The notes beneath the pieces were generated by a model. The model was not told the origin of the DNA. It saw nothing but the letters and a program-made list of their open reading frames with translations, and ran no database searches. Positions 13,864-21,406 of a stretch of DNA of 33,851 nucleotides are shown one piece after another. The stretch spans positions 1 through 33,851 of the forward strand of contig JAGDCC010000031.1 of NCBI GenBank assembly GCA_017958745.1, given 5' to 3'. Position 1 is the first letter of the stretch. The number at the start of each line of letters is the position of its first letter. The DNA is from a bacterium (GTDB lineage Bacteria; Patescibacteriota; Dojkabacteria; SC72). The position numbers were made by a program, and so were the translations under genes.

Positions 13864-16578
13864 ATGTTACCAAATAAATCTCAAAAAACATTAATAGGAA
13901 AAAATAATAAAGTAGATAACACATTTGTGTTGTTAAATAATTCTTATCCACTTGTTAACAATGAAGATGAATCCGTTTTTCTTGTATCCAAAGAACATTA
14001 TTTTACGGTAACATCTTCTCAAATAAAGTTTATATTGAATAATTTTCTTAGATACAGAACATTCTCATCTCTATTGAGAAATATCTGTGATGTACTGGTG
14101 ATTCTGGGAATATTTATAGCATTCTGTCTAATATTAAAAAATAATGAACAGTTTGCAAATTATCCTATTGTAAATTCAATATTAGAAACAAGATTTATAA
14201 ACTTACTATTTGGATTCTCTATACTTGGGCTGTTGTATCTTTGGTACGACTTCTTCCATACAAAAACACACCCAATAAAACTACCATTGGCCAAGGAAAT
14301 TACAGACAAAGAAATAGCAGAAATAAAAGCAGTTGGCTTTAAGTTTGGAATGTATACACATCTTGGAATTATAAACTTTACTAACGATGATTTCTTAGGA
14401 ATGTTATGTCTTTATTTTAAAAATAATGAGCTACAGACTTATGAACTATTCCAACATCTAGTTACAGAAACACCACAAATAGTAGAAATTGTGAGAAGAT
14501 CAGGTGTTCTCTTTGATACAGCAAGCTTTAAGAAAGGAGATATTAACAATAACACATTACCAAATATTACATTTACAGAATTAAGAAGTTTGCTTACATA
14601 TTCTGCACAAGAGGCTTTATTAACCAATAGCAGTGAAATAGGAGTAGAGCATCTTTTCTTAGCAATAATGAAGACAAATGATACTTTGCAAAGATTTTTG
14701 AGAGAAAATAATGTGACTTTAGATACCTTTAGATATGTTTGCTCCTACGAAAACGAACTTGTCGCAAGAAGAAATAGGACAGACCATTTTAATCCAAATG
14801 TTCCGTATTATAAAAATGGAGGATTTGCTAATGAATGGTTGTATGGATATACATGGGTATTGAGTCATTTTAGTAGAGAATTAAACAAAACCGTCGCTGG
14901 AAGTAAGGATACATATGGAATTGGGCATGACACAGAAGTGTCTGCTTTGGCATCTATATTAGGAAAAGTATCTAATAAGAATGCATTACTACTAGGAGAA
15001 CCTGGTGTAGGTAAGTCTTCTATTATCCTTGGTCTTGCACAGAGAATTAACTCTGGAGATGTACAGCAACAGTTGGCGGGTAAGAAGATAATTGAGCTAG
15101 ATCTTAACAGACTTATTGCTTATGCACAGCAGAATAATAATATGGAAGAAACCATAATTAAGACAATGGATGAACTCTCCAAAGCTGGTAATACAATTCT
15201 TTATATTGATGAAATACAAGAAATAATACCAAGTAAAGCTAGTGGTGGTTCTGACCACAGTCTTGCAGGTATTCTTTTGCCTTACATAATTAACAGTAAG
15301 TTTCCTATTATTGGAAGTATAAGTTATGCGGATTACAAAAAATACCTATACAGTAATGAGTCCTTGAGATCTTCTTTTACAAATGTAGAGATAAAAGAGA
15401 TATCTCCTGCAGATACAATGGAAATTATGGAAAGTAAAATTCCAAGTCTGGAAGATAACTTTAAATGTTATATAACGTTTCCTGCACTTACTGCTGCTGT
15501 GGATTTAGCACAAAGGTATATAAAGGAAAGAAAGCTTCCAAGTAGTGCAGTGCAGACAATAGAAACTACATGTGCATGGGCACAAGCAAATGGTGTTAAG
15601 ACAATAACAGCAGAGCATGTGGCACAGGCAATTTCCATACAGAAAGATATTAATGTGACATCTATTACAGAAGATGAGAGTAATAAACTAATGAAGCTAG
15701 AAGACAATATTAGAGCTAGAGTTATTGGACAAGATGAAGCTGTAAATGCTGTCTCTGAGGCTCTTAGAAGAGCAAGAACAGATGTAAGAAACCCAGACAG
15801 ACCAATTGCAGTATTTCTGTTTATTGGACCTACTGGTGTTGGTAAAACAGAGCTAGCAAAAGTTACAGGAGAAGAATTCTTTGGAACTAAAAATAATCTT
15901 ATACGTGTAGATATGTCTGAGTATAAGGAAATAGATAGTGTACAAAAGTTCTTAGGTGGAGAAACTGGTAATGTGATGGGACAATCTAGCATCTCTTTAA
16001 TAGATAAAATTAAATCTAAACCAAACTCTGTTGTTCTCTTTGATGAGATAGAGAAGGCCAATCCAGCAATCTTGGATTTATTCTTGCAACTCTTTGATGA
16101 AGGTCGTCTTACAAGCAATTATGGAGAAACAGCAGATTTTACTAATTCTATAATCATTTGTACGAGTAATATTGGTAGTAAGATATTGTTGGATACTTTG
16201 GAAAAGGGAGATATGGAGTGGAAGGATGCAAAAAGTGCTGCAGTTACAGAACTTAAGAATACTATTAAACCAGAATTACTTAACCGTTATGACAAAGTAA
16301 TAGTCTTCTCTCCACACGATATTAAGAATCTAAGCAAGATTTCTGAACTCTTACTAAAGAATCTCGCAGATAGACTTAGTCAAAAAGGATATGTTGTTAA
16401 ATGGTCTAAAGAGATTCCAAAGATTATTGCAACAAAAGCAAACGAACCTGGACTTGGTGCAAGACCTTTGAGAAGATTCATACAGGATAGGGTAGAAGGG
16501 CATATAGCTACAGAAATCATAGAAGGAAATCTAAAACAGGGAGATGAGATAGAAATTAAAGAAGATTGGATGGAGTAG
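13864..16578 (+). CDS. Membrane-anchored Clp/HSP100-type double AAA+ ATPase
   Basis: The protein has 904 residues. A cytosolic N-terminus is followed by two membrane segments (about 74-91 and 112-129) and a Clp_N-like repeat (about 236-290). AAA+ 1 has Walker A GEPGVGKSS (378-386) and Walker B ILYIDE (445-450). AAA+ 2 has Walker A GPTGVGKTE (655-663), Walker B VVLFDE (723-728), Arg finger in LLNR (808) and sensor 2 GARPLRR (865-871). There is no ClpB/ClpC middle coiled coil and no IGF/VGF-type ClpP-docking tripeptide where ClpC has one. The domain-1 pore motif (KYRG in ClpC) aligns to AQQNNN, the domain-1 Arg finger pair (ERRF) to RSSF, and the domain-2 pore GYVG to GNVMG. It is therefore probably an ATP-driven remodeller at the membrane without ClpP, with domain 1 partly degenerate. 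Its stop is three bases from the convergent sufB stop. Confidence 0.88.
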   Translation: MLPNKSQKTLIGKNNKVDNTFVLLNNSYPLVNNEDESVFLVSKEHYFTVTSSQIKFILNNFLRYRTFSSLLRNICDVLVILGIFIAFCLILKNNEQFANYPIVNSILETRFINLLFGFSILGLLYLWYDFFHTKTHPIKLPLAKEITDKEIAEIKAVGFKFGMYTHLGIINFTNDDFLGMLCLYFKNNELQTYELFQHLVTETPQIVEIVRRSGVLFDTASFKKGDINNNTLPNITFTELRSLLTYSAQEALLTNSSEIGVEHLFLAIMKTNDTLQRFLRENNVTLDTFRYVCSYENELVARRNRTDHFNPNVPYYKNGGFANEWLYGYTWVLSHFSRELNKTVAGSKDTYGIGHDTEVSALASILGKVSNKNALLLGEPGVGKSSIILGLAQRINSGDVQQQLAGKKIIELDLNRLIAYAQQNNNMEETIIKTMDELSKAGNTILYIDEIQEIIPSKASGGSDHSLAGILLPYIINSKFPIIGSISYADYKKYLYSNESLRSSFTNVEIKEISPADTMEIMESKIPSLEDNFKCYITFPALTAAVDLAQRYIKERKLPSSAVQTIETTCAWAQANGVKTITAEHVAQAISIQKDINVTSITEDESNKLMKLEDNIRARVIGQDEAVNAVSEALRRARTDVRNPDRPIAVFLFIGPTGVGKTELAKVTGEEFFGTKNNLIRVDMSEYKEIDSVQKFLGGETGNVMGQSSISLIDKIKSKPNSVVLFDEIEKANPAILDLFLQLFDEGRLTSNYGETADFTNSIIICTSNIGSKILLDTLEKGDMEWKDAKSAAVTELKNTIKPELLNRYDKVIVFSPHDIKNLSKISELLLKNLADRLSQKGYVVKWSKEIPKIIATKANEPGLGARPLRRFIQDRVEGHIATEIIEGNLKQGDEIEIKEDWME

Positions 16579-16581
16579 TTC

Positions 16582-17889
16582 CTATAGATTCTTGCTTAGT
16601 AATTGGTTTAACTCCACAGCATATTCCATTGGCAACTCTTGGGTGAAGTTGTCTATGAAACCAAGGATAATTAGTTCTGTCGCCCTTTCTTTAGTAATTC
16701 CTCTACTCATAAGATAGAAGAGGGCATCATCGTTGATTCTAGATACAGTTGCTTCGTGTTCTAAAGAAGATTCTTTTGTACTGCATATATTTGTTGGGTA
16801 TGCATCGCTTTTAGAATTCTTATCTACAATTAATGAGTCACATTTAACCATAGCATGGCTATTTGTAGCACTCTTTTTAATCTCAACTTTTCCTCTGTAA
16901 GAAGCATTCCCACCAAGTCTAGCTATACTCTTAGAAATTATTGTACTGCTTGTATTTTTACCGATGTGTATCATTCTTGCTCCACTATCTAGTATCTGTT
17001 TATGTGTAGCAACACCAATAGTTATACATTTTCCAGAAGAGTTATCTCCTTTAAGTACACAGCAAGGATACTTCATTGTGATGGAACTACCAATATTTCC
17101 ATCTACCCATTCCATACTACCATTTTCTTCTACAACAGCTCTTTTAGTTACGAGATTTAATACGTTAGTTGCCCAATTCTGTACTGTTGTGTATCTACAA
17201 TAACTATTTTTACCAACATAAATCTCTACAACAGCTGCATGTAGACTAGAATCGCTATATGTTGGTGCAGTGCAACCTTCTATGTAATGAAGTTTGCTGT
17301 TGTCATCAACGATGATGAGTGTTCTCTCAAACTGTCCCATTGCTTTAGAATTAATTCTAAAATAACTCTGCAATGGTCTTTCCAGTGTAGTGTTTGGTGG
17401 TATGTAAATAAAACTTCCTCCAGAAAAGACTGCTCCATTTAGTGCTGTGAATTTATTCTCTGCTGTTCCAACAATCTTAGTGAAATATTTTTTAACTAAA
17501 GAAGGATACTTTTTCATGGCAACTTCTATGGATGTGAATATGACCTTCTTTTCTACTAATTCTTCTAACATGTTGTGATAAATAACTTCGCTCTCATACT
17601 GAACTCCCATACCACTCATGTATTGTTCACTGCTTATTACACCTAAGGCTTCAAATTCTGATCTAATGCTTGGATTTATACAACTCCAGCTACTATCTAA
17701 TTCATTAACTTTGTCTTTGTAATAAATAATCTTGTTGAAATCTATGTCTATCTTAGGTCCAAATTTGGGCATATCCAATTTGTTAAAGAGTTGGTAGCTT
17801 TTTAGTCTGTAGTCCAGAATCCACTTATCCTCATCTTTTATCTTGGATATTTCTCTTATATTTTGTTCATTAAGACCTGTTATTGTCAT
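16582..17889 (-). CDS. sufB: Fe-S cluster assembly scaffold SufB
   Basis: The protein has 435 residues and is the scaffold subunit of the SufBCD complex on which iron-sulfur clusters are built. It shows the SufB core: GMGVQYESEVIYHN, ALNGAVFSGGSFIYIP, IEGCTAPTYS, the beta-helix, then VKCDSLIV (C350, at the position of the E. coli cluster-building Cys) and SSLEHEATVSRI with the FYLMSRGI C-terminus. The N-terminus is somewhat short compared with the usual 460-490 residues. It is the last gene of the operon, and its ATG overlaps the sufU end by 20 bases with no ribosome-binding site, so translation is probably coupled. Confidence 0.93.
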   Translation of the reverse strand: MTITGLNEQNIREISKIKDEDKWILDYRLKSYQLFNKLDMPKFGPKIDIDFNKIIYYKDKVNELDSSWSCINPSIRSEFEALGVISSEQYMSGMGVQYESEVIYHNMLEELVEKKVIFTSIEVAMKKYPSLVKKYFTKIVGTAENKFTALNGAVFSGGSFIYIPPNTTLERPLQSYFRINSKAMGQFERTLIIVDDNSKLHYIEGCTAPTYSDSSLHAAVVEIYVGKNSYCRYTTVQNWATNVLNLVTKRAVVEENGSMEWVDGNIGSSITMKYPCCVLKGDNSSGKCITIGVATHKQILDSGARMIHIGKNTSSTIISKSIARLGGNASYRGKVEIKKSATNSHAMVKCDSLIVDKNSKSDAYPTNICSTKESSLEHEATVSRINDDALFYLMSRGITKERATELIILGFIDNFTQELPMEYAVELNQLLSKNL

Positions 17890-18307
17890 TTTGGATTATT
17901 TTCTTAATAGCTTCTATAGGGAGTAGGGCACATTTTTTTCTAGATGGTTGCTTGTAGATTTCGTCGTAGATGTTAAATTCTCCAAGAATTTCTGGATTGT
18001 AAGGTTGTTCATTAATCATGTTTTCAAAGTTGGTAACTATTTCTTTTGCTTCTTCCAATGTCTTTCCTTTAAATTGTTTTGTCATAACACTTGTACATGA
18101 AGTACAAATTGCACATGCTTCTCCATCAAACTTAATATCTTCTAATTTCTCATTGTTTATTTTTGCAGCAACGTCTATGTTGTCTATGCAAGATTCGTTT
18201 CTAGAATTGACTTTTGTATAGCTTTTATCATTGCTATCTGGGAGACCTTTATTAGAAGGATTTTGGTAATTGTCTAGAATTATGTTTCTTTTAACATTTG
18301 CATCCAT
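17870..18307 (-). CDS. sufU: SufU-type zinc-dependent sulfurtransferase
   Basis: The protein has 145 residues. In the Gram-positive-type SUF system SufU accepts sulfur from SufS. The zinc-site residues are present at C40 and D42 (ESCIDN), C65 (GEACAICTSC) and C126 (KKCALLP). The NPSNKG motif near the N-terminus is also typical. Two additional cysteines (C68, C71) lie next to the second ligand. The start codon directly follows the sufS stop (TAA then ATG, no gap) and no Shine-Dalgarno is seen. SufE is absent from the window, consistent with a SufS-SufU pair. Confidence 0.92.
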   Translation of the reverse strand: MDANVKRNIILDNYQNPSNKGLPDSNDKSYTKVNSRNESCIDNIDVAAKINNEKLEDIKFDGEACAICTSCTSVMTKQFKGKTLEEAKEIVTNFENMINEQPYNPEILGEFNIYDEIYKQPSRKKCALLPIEAIKKIIQNDNNRS

Positions 18308-19504
18308 TTATACAAGAGTGTCTAATATTTTATCTTGGTTTCTTAGTGCTTCCACAACTTTATCTATATCTTCTTTTGTGTTGTAAAAACTCAAGCTAAT
18401 ACGACATGTAGAGTTATCTTGTATTACTTCATGAAGCATCTTGGCACAGTGATTTCCTGCTCTTATGCAAATGTTTAATTGATTAAGATAGATTGCAACA
18501 TCTTGGCTAAAGTATTTATCCACGTTGAAAAGTACAATTGTTCCTTGTGTGCTAGGGTTGTAGATTTTTATATTAGGAATCTGTTTCATTTGTTCTAGTA
18601 AATATTGGTGTAGGGATATTTCGTAATTATGAATCTTTTCCAATCCTATACTGTTTATGTAATCTATTGCTGCTCCTAGACCAATAACTCCTGCAATATT
18701 TCTTGTTCCTGCTTCTAATCTTGTTGGTAGCTCTTTTAGACTGTAATCTCCTGTGCTTGAGAACTCTGTGTTCATATCACCACCATATTCTATTGGTTGT
18801 ATCTTTTCTAATAAAAATTTCTTTCCATAAAGAATACCAGTTCCCGTCGGTCCGTACATTTTGTGTCCGGAAAAAGCGAGAAAGTTTATGTTATCTTCTT
18901 GTACATCTATTTTTGTATGTGCAATACTTTGTGCTGCATCTACTACAAATAGTATGTTATTTTCTTTGCAAAGTTTACCAATGTTGTTTATATCCCTTGT
19001 GTCTCCAATTGTGTTTGTTATGTGTGCAATGGATATGACCTTTGTATTTGGTGTTATGCAATTTTTAATACTTTCTACAGTAAGTTTGTAATCTTTATCT
19101 AAAGGTGCGAAGACTAATTTGAATCCTATTTTTTTGCTTAAAACTATCCAAGGTAATGAATTGGATGCATGTTCTGCTTGATCTATGATTACCTCATCTC
19201 CTGGTTTGAGGTAGTGCTGCATAAAACCAAAAACAACAATATTAAGACCATTAGTTGTTCCATTAGTGTAAATAATCTCTTCTTTACTTTGTGCATTTAT
19301 GAATTCTCTTATCTTTTCTCTTGTAGTTTCGTATTCTTTGTCTGCTCTTATACTGTTGTTGTAATCTCCTCTATGTATATTAGAAGTGTATTCTTTGTAA
19401 TAGTCTGTAACTGCTTTTATAACAGACTTTGGCTTCATGGTTGTTGCAGCATTGTCCAGATAGTCTATTCCTGTTTTTAAAATGTCGAAATCTTCTGTGT
19501 TCAT
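18308..19504 (-). CDS. sufS: Cysteine desulfurase SufS
   Basis: The protein has 398 residues. It is a class V PLP enzyme that converts cysteine to alanine and delivers persulfide sulfur to SufU. It begins with the typical YLDNAATT. It shows EHASNSLPW, VDAAQSIAH, the PLP lysine K215 in FSGHKMYGPTG, and the active-site C353 in RAGNHCAKML. The length is normal. The ATG overlaps the sufD TGA stop (ATGA). A TATAAT lies nine bases upstream of its ATG inside sufD and could give a minor internal promoter. Confidence 0.94.
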   Translation of the reverse strand: MNTEDFDILKTGIDYLDNAATTMKPKSVIKAVTDYYKEYTSNIHRGDYNNSIRADKEYETTREKIREFINAQSKEEIIYTNGTTNGLNIVVFGFMQHYLKPGDEVIIDQAEHASNSLPWIVLSKKIGFKLVFAPLDKDYKLTVESIKNCITPNTKVISIAHITNTIGDTRDINNIGKLCKENNILFVVDAAQSIAHTKIDVQEDNINFLAFSGHKMYGPTGTGILYGKKFLLEKIQPIEYGGDMNTEFSSTGDYSLKELPTRLEAGTRNIAGVIGLGAAIDYINSIGLEKIHNYEISLHQYLLEQMKQIPNIKIYNPSTQGTIVLFNVDKYFSQDVAIYLNQLNICIRAGNHCAKMLHEVIQDNSTCRISLSFYNTKEDIDKVVEALRNQDKILDTLV

Positions 19505-20214
19505 AATGAATTAATTATATCATTAAATATCTTTTCCTCCTCATCCTTTAATTGCATGCTGTTAATTAAAAATGCTCTAGTTAATAATTTAATAGATTCT
19601 TCTTTACTAATACCTCTTGTCATTAAGTAGAATAGGTAATCTTCTTTAAAAGATCCAACATATGCAGAATGATTTGCTTCTATGTCATTATTACTAACTA
19701 TTAGATTTGGTAATATTTGACTGTCTCCATCCTTGTAGTTAATTATCTGGTTTTCTTGATTGAAATATGTATTGCTAGAGTTCTTTTCTATTATTCCATC
19801 TACAATAAATCTAAAAACACTGTTTTCCATATTTAGTGCATGGTTAACAATGTTGCTTCTGCTATCTTCCTTACTATGTATAAATTTTTCTGTATAAATG
19901 TTGTCTTTGTAATTAACGATGCTGTTGTTTATGTTTACATTAGCATTCTTACCTTTGATATTTACTGTTAGAGTATCGGAACAATCTATACTTAGCTTAT
20001 TTATTATTAAATTAACATTTTTATCTACATTATATGTAATGATGTTTTTTGTATTCTTACTAGTATCTAGCACACGTATAGATGTATTAGGGGAGGTCTC
20101 AATTGTTAACTCTGTATTAGAATTTGCATAATTAATGAAGATATTTGTATCTTCCTTTATCTTTATTCTTTCTTTGTGGTTACTGTTGTCTTTGTTATTT
20201 AGAATTATATCCAT
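19501..20214 (-). CDS. sufD: SufD, short form
   Basis: The protein has 237 residues, against roughly 420-440 for typical SufD. It partners SufB in the SufBC2D scaffold. The C-terminal signature is intact: H182 in EANHSAYVG (position of the functionally important SufD His), FYLMTRGI and the final helices. What is missing is the N-terminal helical domain and part of the beta-helix. The ATG overlaps the sufC end by 20 bases, so it is not a truncated remnant and the reading frame is undisturbed. The stop is TGA, which shows TGA is a stop codon in this genome. A short SufB paralog is the only alternative; operon position makes SufD the better name. Confidence 0.85.
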   Translation of the reverse strand: MDIILNNKDNSNHKERIKIKEDTNIFINYANSNTELTIETSPNTSIRVLDTSKNTKNIITYNVDKNVNLIINKLSIDCSDTLTVNIKGKNANVNINNSIVNYKDNIYTEKFIHSKEDSRSNIVNHALNMENSVFRFIVDGIIEKNSSNTYFNQENQIINYKDGDSQILPNLIVSNNDIEANHSAYVGSFKEDYLFYLMTRGISKEESIKLLTRAFLINSMQLKDEEEKIFNDIINSL

Positions 20215-20923
20215 GTTTTTCTAAATCTAAAGCTAAAGACATTCCTCCTGTTTTAACAATAGTTCCATCTATCATCTCATGAACAAATGTAGGCTTTATA
20301 TATTCTAGTATTCTTGGATAGTGGGTTATTATTAATAATGATGTATCTTTATGATCCTTGAGATATTCCTTTATATTCTTGCAACAAATTTTGAGACTAT
20401 CTATATCTAGGCCACTATCTAATTCATCTAAAATAATGAAGCTTGGCTTGAGCATTTTTATCTGTAAAACTTCGTTCTTTTTTCTTTCTCCACCACTAGC
20501 ACCAACGTTAAGAGAGCGGTAAATCATTTCTTCTGGAATCTTTAATTCTTCTGTTTCTCTCATCATGTCTGCCATGAATTCGTAGAGATTAACAGGTTCT
20601 TCTTCTTTTGCATTAATAGCTGTTCTTATAAAATCGCTATTCTGTACACCTTCTATGCTGATAGGATTTTGCATGGATAGAAATATTCCCATTCTTGCTC
20701 TTTCGTCTACAGATAGATTATTTATCTTTACACCGTTGTACTTTATTTCTCCTTTGTCTATCTTGTATCTGCTATTTCCCATTATTACATTGGATAACGT
20801 GGACTTTCCAGTACCGTTGGGGCCCATTATTGCATGTATTTCTCCTTCTTTAATTTGTAAATTAAAGTTGTTTAATATTTTTATATTTTCTACAGATACA
20901 TTGAGATTTTTTATTTCTAACAT
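20195..20923 (-). CDS. sufC: SufC, ABC-type ATPase of Fe-S assembly
   Basis: The protein has 242 residues and is the ATPase of the SufBCD scaffold. It has Walker A GPNGTGKST (34-42), Q-loop region SMQNP, signature GASGGERKKNE, Walker B FIILDELDSGLD and the H-loop ITHYPRI. The length is normal for SufC. It is the first suf gene, 56 bases downstream of the zinc-ribbon membrane protein on the same strand. Its own -10 is weak, so read-through from that gene is possible. No Shine-Dalgarno is visible. Confidence 0.95.
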   Translation of the reverse strand: MLEIKNLNVSVENIKILNNFNLQIKEGEIHAIMGPNGTGKSTLSNVIMGNSRYKIDKGEIKYNGVKINNLSVDERARMGIFLSMQNPISIEGVQNSDFIRTAINAKEEEPVNLYEFMADMMRETEELKIPEEMIYRSLNVGASGGERKKNEVLQIKMLKPSFIILDELDSGLDIDSLKICCKNIKEYLKDHKDTSLLIITHYPRILEYIKPTFVHEMIDGTIVKTGGMSLALDLEKHGYNSK

Positions 20924-20979
20924 AGTGCGATTAATTCTTGATAATTCTAATAAAATACTTGCTTAGCAAAGAAAAAGGT

Positions 20980-21300
20980 TTATTGCTTCTTTCCACATTT
21001 CTTACAAAACTTGGAATCATCATCTATTTCGCATCCACAATGTTTGCAAAAAACAGTAGATTTAGTAAGTCCTTCTCTTATTGCTCCTGCTGTAGTTTTT
21101 ACTCCATCTTTTGTAGCATAAGCCATGTCATCAGAGATACTCTTTAAATCTTCTTTTGATTCTTCAATCATGTATTTCTGTGCTTTAATTTCTCTACTCA
21201 TCATTTTGCCTTTGAATTTAGGACTTACAATCATTGCAATGATAAAGACAAATACTGCAGCTATAAATATTGGAACTATAATAAATAGAATACTAAACAT
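20980..21300 (-). CDS. Small membrane protein with C-terminal zinc ribbon
   Basis: The protein has 106 residues and unknown function. An N-terminal membrane helix (about 4-26) is followed by a charged helical region (about 35-85) and a double-CxxC zinc ribbon (FCKHCGCEIDD ... FCKKCGKKQ) at the end. It is the only gene here with a clear Shine-Dalgarno-like sequence (AGGAAG, 21310-21305). Its TATAAT lies 28 bases before the ATG, so it probably has a normal short leader. It may share a transcript with sufCDSUB. Zinc ribbons of this type are common and do not predict function. Confidence 0.8.
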   Translation of the reverse strand: MFSILFIIVPIFIAAVFVFIIAMIVSPKFKGKMMSREIKAQKYMIEESKEDLKSISDDMAYATKDGVKTTAGAIREGLTKSTVFCKHCGCEIDDDSKFCKKCGKKQ

Positions 21301-21304
21301 TTTT

Positions 21305-21334
21305 CTTCCTAATCTAATTTATATTAATATTATA
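21305..21334 (-). promoter_or_regulatory. Conventional promoter and ribosome-binding site of the zinc-ribbon gene
   Basis: TATAAT at 21334-21329, then a leader of about 22 bases containing AGGAAG (21310-21305) four bases before the ATG at 21300. This contrasts with the leaderless starts elsewhere in the window. Confidence 0.5.
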
Positions 21335-21363
21335 ACATTTTGTGCGTAAATAAGCTAAAACCT

Positions 21364-21400
21364 TTGTACATTGTACAGTAAGAATAAAAACGATTATAAT
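21364..21400 (+). promoter_or_regulatory. Leaderless mutL promoter with tandem TTGTACA
   Basis: TTGTAC (21371-21376), 18-base spacer, TATAAT (21395-21400), six bases to the ATG at 21407. The -35 is the second of two perfect tandem TTGTACA copies (21364-21370 and 21371-21377). Each contains the palindrome TGTACA, a possible operator. Confidence 0.5.
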
Positions 21401-21406
21401 CAATGT

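Noticed and set aside
15468-16118. 216-codon open frame antisense to the Clp ATPase
   Set aside because: It lies opposite the conserved second AAA+ domain, has no recognisable domain or promoter, and is best explained as a shadow of that gene.
19514-19519. TATAAT upstream of sufS as another leaderless promoter
   Set aside because: It is nine bases from the ATG and inside sufD coding DNA, outside the 5-6 base pattern, so it was not counted.
21371-21406. TTG at 21371 as the mutL start
   Set aside because: It lies in the -35 box and adds 12 residues unlike any MutL N-terminus. The ATG at 21407 fits the family and the promoter.
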